Below, one piece after another: positions 53,086-61,002 of a stretch of DNA of 64,000 bases. This DNA comes from Sporobacter sp963675425. GTDB taxonomy: Bacteria > Bacillota > Clostridia > Oscillospirales > Oscillospiraceae. The stretch is from contig OY776214.1 of assembly GCA_963675425.1 (NCBI GenBank), positions 3,162,001 to 3,226,000 on the forward strand. Reading direction: 5' to 3'. Below the pieces are notes generated by a model. The model was given only the letters and a program-made list of their open reading frames with translations, had not been told where the DNA came from and ran no database searches. How positions within the stretch are numbered: the first letter of the stretch is position 1; every line of letters begins with the position of its first letter. Made by a program: the position numbers and the translations under genes.

Positions 53086-54078
53086 TTGGGAGAACACTTA
53101 AAGGGCAAGGTTGCCGTCGTTACGGGGTCCGGTCAGGGGATCGGCCGCGCGGTCGCCATGGCGCTGGCCGAAGAGGGCGCGAAAGTTGTTACAAACAACC
53201 GCGGACCGGTGACGCATAATACAGCCAATCAGCTCGACGCGGAGCGTCTCAGCCGCCTGACACCAGAGCAGCTGGACTGGTATCGCCGGGAGATTAAAAA
53301 ATATACTGGAGACGCCGAGACAACGGCGGCGGCCATCCGGGCGGCAGGAGGTGAGGCCGCGGCCTGCTTCGGTGATATCACCGATTTTGAGGTGGCGAAG
53401 CTGATAGTCGAGACGGCGGCACTGACGTACGGCTCGGTCGATATCGTGGTTAACGTCGCGGGGGCGTTCGGTTTTTCACCGGTCGAGAAAATCACGGAGG
53501 AACTGTGGGATAAGGTCACCGGCGTCAAGCCCAAGGGTTATTTCAACGTGATCCGCCATGCCGTGCCGTACATGAAGAAAAGAGGATGGGGACGCATTAT
53601 CAACTGCTCGTCCCCGGCTTTCCTCGGCGGACCGATCCGCCAGGCGGAATACTGCGCGGCAAACGCCGGGGTTTTGGGCCTGACCTGGGGGCTGGCCTGC
53701 GAGCTTTATGAGGACGGGATTACAGCCAACACGTTTGCCCCCGGCGCGAAAACGCGCGCGTCCGTCGATATGGAGCTGTTCGACAAGGTTGTTGACCGTG
53801 ACGAGACGGCTACAAAATCCGGCGAACCAATCGTTAAGTACGATGATACCGCGCCGCCGGAGCTGTTTGCGCCGTTTATCGCGTATCTTGCGTCCAATGC
53901 CGCCGCCGATGTAAACGGCTCCGTGTTCTTATGCGGCGGCGGTTTTATCGCCCGGTACGCCAATCCGTCCGCCGTCGCCACGATGGTTGATAAGGATGGC
54001 TGGACCATGGAAAAGCTTCTTAAAAGAGCGCCGACAGATTTATTCAAGGACTATAAAAACATTAATGAGAAACCATAA
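53086..54078 (+). CDS. Short-chain dehydrogenase/reductase with Lys-to-Asn active-site change
   Basis: 330 residues from a TTG at 53086, 7 bases after GGAGGT. NAD(P) loop VVTGSGQGIGRAVA and catalytic region NCSSP...EYCAANAG. Usual SDR enzymes have Tyr-x3-Lys; here it is Tyr-x3-Asn, so activity may be altered. An extra 35-residue insert sits near residues 45-75 (ERLSRLTPEQLDWYRREI). Last gene before a good terminator, so it closes the operon. Confidence 0.85.
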   Translation: MGEHLKGKVAVVTGSGQGIGRAVAMALAEEGAKVVTNNRGPVTHNTANQLDAERLSRLTPEQLDWYRREIKKYTGDAETTAAAIRAAGGEAAACFGDITDFEVAKLIVETAALTYGSVDIVVNVAGAFGFSPVEKITEELWDKVTGVKPKGYFNVIRHAVPYMKKRGWGRIINCSSPAFLGGPIRQAEYCAANAGVLGLTWGLACELYEDGITANTFAPGAKTRASVDMELFDKVVDRDETATKSGEPIVKYDDTAPPELFAPFIAYLASNAAADVNGSVFLCGGGFIARYANPSAVATMVDKDGWTMEKLLKRAPTDLFKDYKNINEKP

Positions 54079-54099
54079 GAGCTTTATAATCAAATGGAC

Positions 54100-54125
54100 A
54101 AAAAAGCCGTCCCAGCGGCTTTTTT
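54100..54125 (+). terminator. Terminator of the GRE1-importer-SDR operon
   Basis: AAAAAAGCCG / CGGCTTTTTT, perfect 10-bp stem with 6-nt loop and a T-run; 21 bases after the SDR stop. Confidence 0.9.
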
Positions 54126-54308
54126 GATTTTAAGACTATAAATTTACACATTTTATGGCGGGCAGGAATATCTCCTGAAAAATAGTCCTTTCGGGCCTGA
54201 TAAAGGCCGGTCATTTTGATACTGTCAGGATAGTCTAAAACAAAAACAGATATGATACCATAAAATAAATAAATGGTAAAAATATCTGATTAGAAGGGTG
54301 TGAAACAC

Positions 54309-56753
54309 ATGTATCAGTTCAGACCTGTCACAGAACGGATTGCGCTGATGAGAGGCCGAATACGTAACCGCGTGATACAGTATGATTCCGAACGTGCGAT
54401 GATCGTCACGAAAGCGTTTAAAAACTGTGTAAATCTTGTTCCGACCATCAGAAGACCGACGATTTTGAAGGCTGTGGCGTCAGGTGTAACGCTGCGCGTG
54501 GAGGATATCGATGTGCTTGTTGGCAACCGCGGCCGGTATTTTTCCAGCAATGTGGCGTATCCCGAAAACAATGAGGGTGCCGGCTGGGTCGTCAACGCTG
54601 TCCGCAATGGCGAATGGACGATGGGGGAGGACGGCCTGTATCACAATCCCGAAACGGACGACCTGCGCCTGTCGGCGTCTGTGGAGGACATTGAAAACAT
54701 TGAGAGCATACAGGAATTCTGGAAATACAGAACGTTTGACTGCATCGGGGACGGCTGGGCTCCCGCCGGGCTCGACGAGCTGTGCCGGATTGGCGCGACG
54801 AAGCACAACGTCTTTATGCGTCATTTGATCGGCTGCCGCCCGGGGCATTTAATCGCCGGATACGGCAAGATCATAGACGTTGGCTACGCAGCAATCAGGA
54901 AGCAGGCACAGGACTGGCTCGACGATCATTTCGGCAACGTCATGGGCGACGACGTCAAAAAGTACCTGTTTTATTCCTCAGCTGTCATCGCCTGTGACGC
55001 GGCGACCATCTTTATTCGCCGTTACGGCGATGAGTGCCAGAAAAAAGCGGCTGCGGAAAAAGAACCGAAACGAAAAGCCGAGCTTGGAAAAATGGCCGAC
55101 AGCCTTTACTGGATCTCGGGAAATCCAGCCCGCACCTTCTGGGAGGCCGTCCAGGCCGCGCTGCTTTACGATTTGCTGATGTATCAGGACGGCTGCATGG
55201 CGTTTTCCATCGGCCGCTTTGATCAGTTTACGTACAAGTACTTTAAAAATGATATCGAAAACGGCACGCTGACAATGGACGAGGCCCAGGAGATCGTCGA
55301 CGCGTTCTTCCTGAAAATCAACAGCTTTTACGGCGGAGCAACCCAGTATCTTGTCCATATGATTGGCGCCAATACGTATCATCACACAACCATCGGCGGT
55401 GTGGACCGGGATGGACACGACGCCACCAATCCCGTCAGCTACATGGTGCTTGAATCGATTGCGCGCCTCAAGCTGCACGACCCGACGATTTCGCTGCGCA
55501 TTGACAAGGATACGCCGAAGGAGATTTGGGAGCTGGCCATTGAGACGACGAAAATCGTCGGCGGATTGCCGCTTTTCCAGAATGACGACGTGATCATTAA
55601 AGGCCTCAAGCGGGAAAACGGCTTCACGCTTGAGGACGCTCGGGAATATGCCATTATGGGCTGCCAGGAAATCATGGGGCCCGGCAAGGAGTACCCCTGT
55701 GCCAACGGCAACACGGCGCCTTATTCCAGCCTCAATTACGGCGTTGTATTCGATATGGCCATCAATGACGGTAAGAATCCTTTTAACGGTGGGCAATCCG
55801 CCGTACACACGGGTTACCTGTATGAAATGCAGTCCATCGGGGACGTCCGCGAGGCGATGAAAAAGCTGGTGTTCTATTATATCAAGCTGCAGGTGAGCGT
55901 TGATAACTACACCGAGTATCTCCACCAGATTTTCGGCACGGAAAACCTCATATCCCTCAGCATGGAGGGCTGCATGGAAAACGGTATGGACGCCACATGG
56001 GGCGGCTGCAAATACAACTCCTATGGCGGTACGGCTACGGGACTTGCTACCATTGCAGACTGTCTGACGACAATCAAGTACATGTGCTTTGACAAGAAGC
56101 TTTGTACGACGCGGGAGCTTTACGACGCCGTCATGGCCAATTGGGAGGGCTACGAGCCGCTGCGCCAGCAGGTGCTCAACGAGGTGCCGCATTACGGCAA
56201 CGGTGACCCGTACGCCGACATGGAAATGAAGTGGATTTGCGACACGTATTACGACGCTTGTAAAGAGTGCTACAGCATGCGCTGCACGAACTACAAGGCG
56301 GGCCTTTACGGCGCGTCAGATCATGTCACCCAGGGCTATACAACCTGGGCCACGCCCGACGGGCGGCGGCTTGGGGAGCCGATTGCCGACGCCAGCTCGC
56401 CGGCGCAGGGGCGGGACCTCAACGGGCCGACAGCCGTGTTCGAGTCCTCCGTCTGCTTCGACCACTCGAAATTTATGGATGGCCTGGCCGTCAACCTGAA
56501 AATCCATCCCACGACTTTAAACGGCAGCGACGGCATTGATAAGCTCCGGGATATGACGCTTACGTATTTTGAAAACGGCGGTATGGAGGTCCAGTACAAC
56601 GTTGTATCCGCCGAGGTTTTACGGGCTGCGCAAAAGGATCCCGATGAGTATAAAGACCTCATTGTACGCATTGCCGGCTACAGCGCCTATTTCGTTGAGC
56701 TGAGCACCGACTGCCAGAACGATCTCATCACGCGCCACGACCATTTGGTGTGA
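54309..56753 (+). CDS. Glycyl radical enzyme, copy 2, with variant GCQE active-site loop
   Basis: 814 residues from the ATG at 54309 (AAGGG 10 bases upstream). Cys452 and Glu454 are in IMGCQEI in place of the usual GCVEP; radical Gly790 is in VRIAGYSAYF. It is a paralogue of copy 1, sharing e.g. TPKEIWELAIETTKIVGG and YNSYGGTATGLATIADC. The Gln/Ile change next to the catalytic residues suggests another substrate. It has its own 5' region behind a terminator, so it is separately controlled. No activase in the window. Confidence 0.9.
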   Translation: MYQFRPVTERIALMRGRIRNRVIQYDSERAMIVTKAFKNCVNLVPTIRRPTILKAVASGVTLRVEDIDVLVGNRGRYFSSNVAYPENNEGAGWVVNAVRNGEWTMGEDGLYHNPETDDLRLSASVEDIENIESIQEFWKYRTFDCIGDGWAPAGLDELCRIGATKHNVFMRHLIGCRPGHLIAGYGKIIDVGYAAIRKQAQDWLDDHFGNVMGDDVKKYLFYSSAVIACDAATIFIRRYGDECQKKAAAEKEPKRKAELGKMADSLYWISGNPARTFWEAVQAALLYDLLMYQDGCMAFSIGRFDQFTYKYFKNDIENGTLTMDEAQEIVDAFFLKINSFYGGATQYLVHMIGANTYHHTTIGGVDRDGHDATNPVSYMVLESIARLKLHDPTISLRIDKDTPKEIWELAIETTKIVGGLPLFQNDDVIIKGLKRENGFTLEDAREYAIMGCQEIMGPGKEYPCANGNTAPYSSLNYGVVFDMAINDGKNPFNGGQSAVHTGYLYEMQSIGDVREAMKKLVFYYIKLQVSVDNYTEYLHQIFGTENLISLSMEGCMENGMDATWGGCKYNSYGGTATGLATIADCLTTIKYMCFDKKLCTTRELYDAVMANWEGYEPLRQQVLNEVPHYGNGDPYADMEMKWICDTYYDACKECYSMRCTNYKAGLYGASDHVTQGYTTWATPDGRRLGEPIADASSPAQGRDLNGPTAVFESSVCFDHSKFMDGLAVNLKIHPTTLNGSDGIDKLRDMTLTYFENGGMEVQYNVVSAEVLRAAQKDPDEYKDLIVRIAGYSAYFVELSTDCQNDLITRHDHLV

Positions 56754-56771
56754 GCGCGTAAACAGCACAAC

Positions 56772-56807
56772 ATATACGGGGACGCATTACTAAGCGTCCC
56801 CGTATAT
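56772..56807 (+). terminator. Hairpin downstream of GRE copy 2
   Basis: Perfect 14-bp stem (56772-56785 with 56794-56807) and an 8-nt loop, 18 bases after the stop. No T-tract follows; strength as terminator is uncertain. Confidence 0.6.
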
Positions 56808-57032
56808 ATGCCCTGAACTATCCTGTTAGGACTATGCTGTAAGTACAGTCATTCCAAGCAAAATTAAGCCTGACGGCGCGTTAACGCGCGCTGGATTTGA
56901 TGGTATGATGAAGAAAAAAGGAAAGGCGGTACTGCCGTGAATTGGCATGAGCAGAAAAACCCGTTCACGCCCAACACCACGCCACCCTCGGGGAATTACT
57001 GACATTTGATACTATCCTTTTCTTTCCCAGTC
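56808..57032. other. Gap before the third UroD-like gene
   Basis: Holds a perfect palindrome GCGCGTTAACGCGC (near 56876) and CTGTAAGTACAG (near 56840). Two very short frames (MMKKKGKAVLP near 56906 and a GTG-started 21-codon frame at 56937) follow a purine-rich stretch; neither is convincing as a gene. Confidence 0.4.
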
Positions 57033-57093
57033 GGCTAAAGCTTGACAGCGGCGGGCCTGGGTACACTTCCCATAGTGCCCGCCGTTTAGCCGG
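57033..57093 (+). promoter_or_regulatory. Extended hairpin in the leader of the third UroD-like gene
   Basis: Outer arms CGGCTAAA / TTTAGCCG (57033-57040, 57086-57093), then CGGCGGGC / GCCCGCCG (57050-57057, 57078-57085), then TGGG/CCCA, with one 9-base bulge. It lies 45 bases before the start codon. It may be a structured leader or attenuator; no known riboswitch recognised. Confidence 0.55.
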
Positions 57094-57137
57094 CAACTAA
57101 AAAGATGCTTGATTTTAGATATTCAGGAGGAATAATT

Positions 57138-58133
57138 ATGACGCTTACGCCAAAAGAAAACTATCAGAGGCTCCTCCAGGGAGAGATACCGGATTATATA
57201 CCCGCAATGTTTTTTGACCCGTGCATCGAAAGGATCACCGAGGACCAAATCGCCCCGGTTTCCGCACCCGACGGCCCCGTTATGACGGTCTATGGCGTGG
57301 AATATGTCGGCAGCAAGGAGATTAACAATGGTGCGCTGCCCGCGCCCGGAAAGTTTCTGCTCCAGGATATAACGAAGTGGCGCGACGTTATTAAAAATCC
57401 GGATAACTCGCACCGCGACTGGGAAGGTTACTACAAAAAGCAGACAGACAAATTTGATCGGGAAAATAAGGCCGTCACCTGCCACGGCGCCGATTATTTT
57501 CTGACGCTTGTGAGCTTCATGGGCTTTACGGAAGCGCTCATGGCGATGTACGAGGAGCCCGACGAGGTTTATGCGCTGTTTGACTACATATCCGAACATT
57601 ATCTCGACGTCATGCGCAATCAGATCAAGTACGCGAAGCCCGAGCTTTACACCATAATGGATGACGACTCGGCATACCGCGCGCCGTTTTTCTCAGTGGA
57701 AATGTACCAGAAGCTTATTAAGCCCTTTCATAAACGCCACGCAGATCTCGCTCAGGAAAACGGCGTGCTGCTCGAGCGACACGACTGCGGCAAATCGGAG
57801 TGCTTTATTGACGACTGGATTGAGCTCGGCATTAAAAGCTGGAATCCGGCGCAGGTGTCAAACGACCTGGTTACCGTCAAAAAGAAGTACACCGGCAAGC
57901 TGGCGCTTAACGGCTGCTGGGACAATCAGGGCATTCTCGGTAGCCCCGACGTTGATGAGGAGACACTGCGGGAAGCGCTGGAGACGTACGTTGATACGTT
58001 TGCTCCCGGCGGCAGCTTTATCTTCAGCGCCATGATCATGGCGCCGCCCGGCGATCCGGCGGGGAAGGCTAAAACGGACATCATAAAGGACTACTATTTC
58101 AATCATGTCCGGGATTACTATCAAACGCATTGA
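57138..58133 (+). CDS. UroD-like methyltransferase family protein, third copy
   Basis: 331 residues from the ATG at 57138 (AGGAGGA 6 bases upstream). Begins with TPKENYQRLLQGEIPDYIP. The His-X-Cys is present (LERHDCGKSECF), but the later Cys of the MtaA zinc site is replaced in SFIFSAMIMAPPGD. LNGCWDNQG carries another Cys. Related to methylcobamide or aromatic-ether demethylation enzymes; reaction unknown. Sits between the second GRE and a DUF169 gene. Confidence 0.82.
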   Translation: MTLTPKENYQRLLQGEIPDYIPAMFFDPCIERITEDQIAPVSAPDGPVMTVYGVEYVGSKEINNGALPAPGKFLLQDITKWRDVIKNPDNSHRDWEGYYKKQTDKFDRENKAVTCHGADYFLTLVSFMGFTEALMAMYEEPDEVYALFDYISEHYLDVMRNQIKYAKPELYTIMDDDSAYRAPFFSVEMYQKLIKPFHKRHADLAQENGVLLERHDCGKSECFIDDWIELGIKSWNPAQVSNDLVTVKKKYTGKLALNGCWDNQGILGSPDVDEETLREALETYVDTFAPGGSFIFSAMIMAPPGDPAGKAKTDIIKDYYFNHVRDYYQTH

Positions 58134-58171
58134 TCAGCCCGCAGTGAAGCCGCATCAGAAATCAAGATCAG

Positions 58172-58205
58172 GAAGTCCGGAGCGATGAGCCTTCGGACTT
58201 CTTTT
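58172..58205 (+). terminator. Terminator of the third UroD-like gene
   Basis: GAAGTCCG / CGGACTTC, 8-bp perfect stem with a 14-nt loop, then TTTT; 38 bases after the stop. Confidence 0.75.
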
Positions 58206-58284
58206 GTGTGTTCTTAATTTTTTTTGCCAGCATGTGAAAAAGAGTATATAATCCAATATATTACTACTAACGGGAGGGCTTATC

Positions 58285-59052
58285 ATGTTTAGCGATCAGG
58301 CGAAAAAAGCATTTAGTGATCTCAAGCTGCCGTACAGCGCTGTCGCGCTCAAATTCTGCCGGAACAAACCGGCGGGATATACCCAGGCCGAAGGCGTGGA
58401 TGTTTTTTGTGCGTTTTTAAAAAAAGCCCAGGAGGGAAACGAACCGTTCTACACGACCGTTGATAACGACAAATGCATGGGCCGTGTTGTTTTGGGCATG
58501 ACGGAGCTCGAGACAAATCATGGCTCGGGCCAGGTGGGATATGAGCTGGGTGTTTTCAAAACGCCGGCACCGAACGCGCGGCTCTACTACGACGCGCCGA
58601 CGCTCAAGCGCGGCGTGTGCAATTTCGTTGTTTTCTGTCCCGTTGACCAGTGCGATTTTGACCCGGATCTTGTCGTCTGCATCGCCGACGCGTATCAGGC
58701 ACAGCTGATCCTTCGCGCGACGAGCTACAGGTCGGGTGACCTGTGGGAGTCCAAATGCTCTTACGTCATGAGCTGTTCGTGGACCTACGTTTATCCGTAC
58801 ATAAGCGGAAAGGTTAATCACCTGTTTACAGGGATGCATCTCGGCCTGCAGATTCAAAACACCTATCCGGCGGGCCTGCATATCCTGTCGATCCCGTATC
58901 AAAAGCTTGACGAGGTCGTCTCGTCGCTTTTAGAGATGCGTCCAATTCCAGCCGAAGCCGGACGGGACGAAACCAGCGTCGCCGAAGCGGAAGCCACTCA
59001 CGAGTTGCTTGAAAAGATGAAGGCGGATATAAACGTCCCCACGAGACTTTAA
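58285..59052 (+). CDS. DUF169 family protein
   Basis: 255 residues. Matches the DUF169 family: AVALKFCRNKPAGY near the start, NDKCMGRVVLGM, and the conserved KRGVCNFVVFCPV and SCSWTYVYPYISGKVN regions. About ten cysteines. Function unknown; DUF169 genes are often found near corrinoid or methyl-transfer genes, and a UroD-like gene is just upstream. GGGAGGG 9 bases before ATG. Confidence 0.85.
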   Translation: MFSDQAKKAFSDLKLPYSAVALKFCRNKPAGYTQAEGVDVFCAFLKKAQEGNEPFYTTVDNDKCMGRVVLGMTELETNHGSGQVGYELGVFKTPAPNARLYYDAPTLKRGVCNFVVFCPVDQCDFDPDLVVCIADAYQAQLILRATSYRSGDLWESKCSYVMSCSWTYVYPYISGKVNHLFTGMHLGLQIQNTYPAGLHILSIPYQKLDEVVSSLLEMRPIPAEAGRDETSVAEAEATHELLEKMKADINVPTRL

Positions 59053-59074
59053 AACTCATATTTATTGTATAGTG

Positions 59075-59117
59075 AATGGTCCGGAACGCTTAAACGTTGC
59101 TCCGGACCATTTTATTT
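59075..59117 (+). terminator. Terminator of the DUF169 gene
   Basis: Perfect 11-bp stem AATGGTCCGGA/TCCGGACCATT followed by TTTATTT, 22 bases after the stop. Confidence 0.85.
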
Positions 59118-59287
59118 CGGTTTTTTCAGTAATCCTGTTCGCCACATAAGTAGTTGCCAAAAGACTTCGTAAACATTATTGATACCCTGTTACTCAGGTG
59201 AAAAACGCATAAATGCCGCCTTTCGTACCAAACTAAGTCAGGTACGACAGGCGGCTTTACGTGCCAAGCATGAAACGGGGTTTGAAA

Positions 59288-60817
59288 ATGGATAAAAACA
59301 CGGTGTCTTACTGGAATAAAACGGCTGAAGAGACGTTTTATCCGCGCCTGACGAAAGGCATGGATACCGAAGCGCTTATTATCGGCGGCGGCATTACGGG
59401 CGTCACATGCGCGTATTGCCTGGGAATAAGAGGGATATCGTCCGTGCTCGTTGAGGCGGGCGGACTTTGCGATGGCACGACCGGGAACACAACGGGGAAG
59501 GTGACGGCGCAGCACGGCGTTGTTTATTCAGGGCTTATCAAAAAGCACGGTCTGAGCGCGGCGAGAGATTATGCCCGGTCTCAATCGGATTCACTGGCAT
59601 TCGTCCGGGATACGGTCCGGGACGAAAAAATCGACTGTCAGCTGGCGGACAGCACTGCCTGCCTGTATGCCGCCACCGAAAGTGAGGCAGAGACCGTTGA
59701 AAAGGAGTACGAAGCAGAGAAACACGTTGGTCTTGAAGCCGAGTTTACTAAGAACCTGTGGTTTCCAGTCCCAAATGCCGCGATGGCGTGCGTGTCGCGT
59801 CAGGCTGTGCTTCATCCCGTTCGGTATGTAGCGGGTCTCGCTTCGGCTGCGGTAAAAAGGGGAGCGGACATCTACTGTGCGACTAAAGCCATTCATATAG
59901 AAAACGGCGACAGCATTACCGTTGAGTGCGAGGACAATGTTGTCATAAGGACCAAGCATCTTGTTATGGCAACGGGTTATCCGATTTATGACGGACCCAA
60001 CCTGTTTTTTTCTAAGCTGTTTCCAAAGCGCACCTACGGCATTGCCGTCAAAGCAAAAAGCAGCTGGCCGGAGGGCAGCTATATCACCGCCGGAAAACCC
60101 ACGCGCTCGTTCCGGACGCATATGGAAAACGGACAGCCTGTTTTGATTGTTGCCGGCGACGGACATACGACGGGTCGGGGCAAAGAAGAAATGACCGTCC
60201 ATTTTGAGAACCTGATGCAGTTTGCCGACCAGCTGGCCGGTGTCGGCGAGGTACTGGCTATGTGGTCGGCGCAGGACTATGAGTCGCCGGATCTTTTGCC
60301 GTATATCGGACGGATATCGGATCACAACAATATTTATGTCGCCTCGGGCTACCGGAAATGGGGCCTGACAAACGGTACGCTGGCCGGCAATCTGCTGGCG
60401 GAAATGATTGCGTCTGGTAATTGTCAATATGAAAACCTCTACTCAAGAACACGGGCCGATTTTTTGTCCTCGCCCGGTACGGCCATAAGAAGTAATGTTA
60501 CGTCAATGGCGGAGCTCATTAAGTCAAAGCTGGGCGGGACCAATCCGCTGGCCGATCTTGAGGTCGGCGAGGGACGTGTCATCCGTTTCGGCGGCCAAAA
60601 AGCCGGCATTTACCGCAATGATAAAGACGACGTGACGATTCTGGACATTACGTGCACACATATGGGAACGGAACTCAATTTCAATGCGGCGGAGAAAACT
60701 TGGGACTGCCCGGCGCACGGCGGCCGCTTTTCAGCCGACGGCAAGCTGCTTGAAGGTCCGCCGAAGGATCCGCTGAAAGTCTTATTTAAGGGTAAGTACG
60801 ACGATTTGTTCGGATAA
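59288..60817 (+). CDS. FAD-dependent oxidoreductase with C-terminal Rieske domain
   Basis: 509 residues from the ATG at 59288 (ACGGGG upstream). Residues 15-380 are a DAO-type flavoprotein (ALIIGGGITGVTCAYCLG). Residues about 415-509 are a Rieske [2Fe-2S] domain with CTHMGTE and CPAHGGRF, the Cys-His pairs that hold the cluster. The layout is that of B. subtilis YhfW-like proteins. Unusual for a strict anaerobe but found in Clostridia; physiological role unclear. Confidence 0.9.
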   Translation: MDKNTVSYWNKTAEETFYPRLTKGMDTEALIIGGGITGVTCAYCLGIRGISSVLVEAGGLCDGTTGNTTGKVTAQHGVVYSGLIKKHGLSAARDYARSQSDSLAFVRDTVRDEKIDCQLADSTACLYAATESEAETVEKEYEAEKHVGLEAEFTKNLWFPVPNAAMACVSRQAVLHPVRYVAGLASAAVKRGADIYCATKAIHIENGDSITVECEDNVVIRTKHLVMATGYPIYDGPNLFFSKLFPKRTYGIAVKAKSSWPEGSYITAGKPTRSFRTHMENGQPVLIVAGDGHTTGRGKEEMTVHFENLMQFADQLAGVGEVLAMWSAQDYESPDLLPYIGRISDHNNIYVASGYRKWGLTNGTLAGNLLAEMIASGNCQYENLYSRTRADFLSSPGTAIRSNVTSMAELIKSKLGGTNPLADLEVGEGRVIRFGGQKAGIYRNDKDDVTILDITCTHMGTELNFNAAEKTWDCPAHGGRFSADGKLLEGPPKDPLKVLFKGKYDDLFG

Positions 60818-60842
60818 CAGATTATGCAAACAGGTTAAAAAG

Positions 60843-60869
60843 CAGGGCGGCCAAATAAAGGCCGCCCTG
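60843..60869 (+). terminator. Terminator of the Rieske-FAD gene
   Basis: Perfect 10-bp stem CAGGGCGGCC/GGCCGCCCTG with 7-nt loop; TTTT follows five bases later. Confidence 0.75.
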
Positions 60870-60926
60870 AGCCGTTTTGCTAAAGTGCCTTAGCTAAATA
60901 CAAATACACAGATGACATATATATGT

Positions 60927-60955
60927 TTGACGTGCCCTTCGGCAAGTGATAAACT
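60927..60955 (+). promoter_or_regulatory. Promoter of the MFS transporter gene
   Basis: TTGACG (60927-60932), 17 bases, TAAACT (60950-60955). Confidence 0.7.
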
Positions 60956-61002
60956 ATTTTAAATGCTTAATTTCCGGCTTGCCGAATTTGGAGGCTGAAT
61001 CA

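Noticed and set aside
54978..56192. 404-codon minus-strand frame
   Set aside because: It is antisense to the catalytic part of the second GRE, which has strong family motifs; a shadow frame.
56906..57002. Two tiny overlapping frames (MMKKKGKAVLP and a GTG-started 21-mer)
   Set aside because: Too short to support, no homology recognised, and the RBS-like sequence is part of a purine run.
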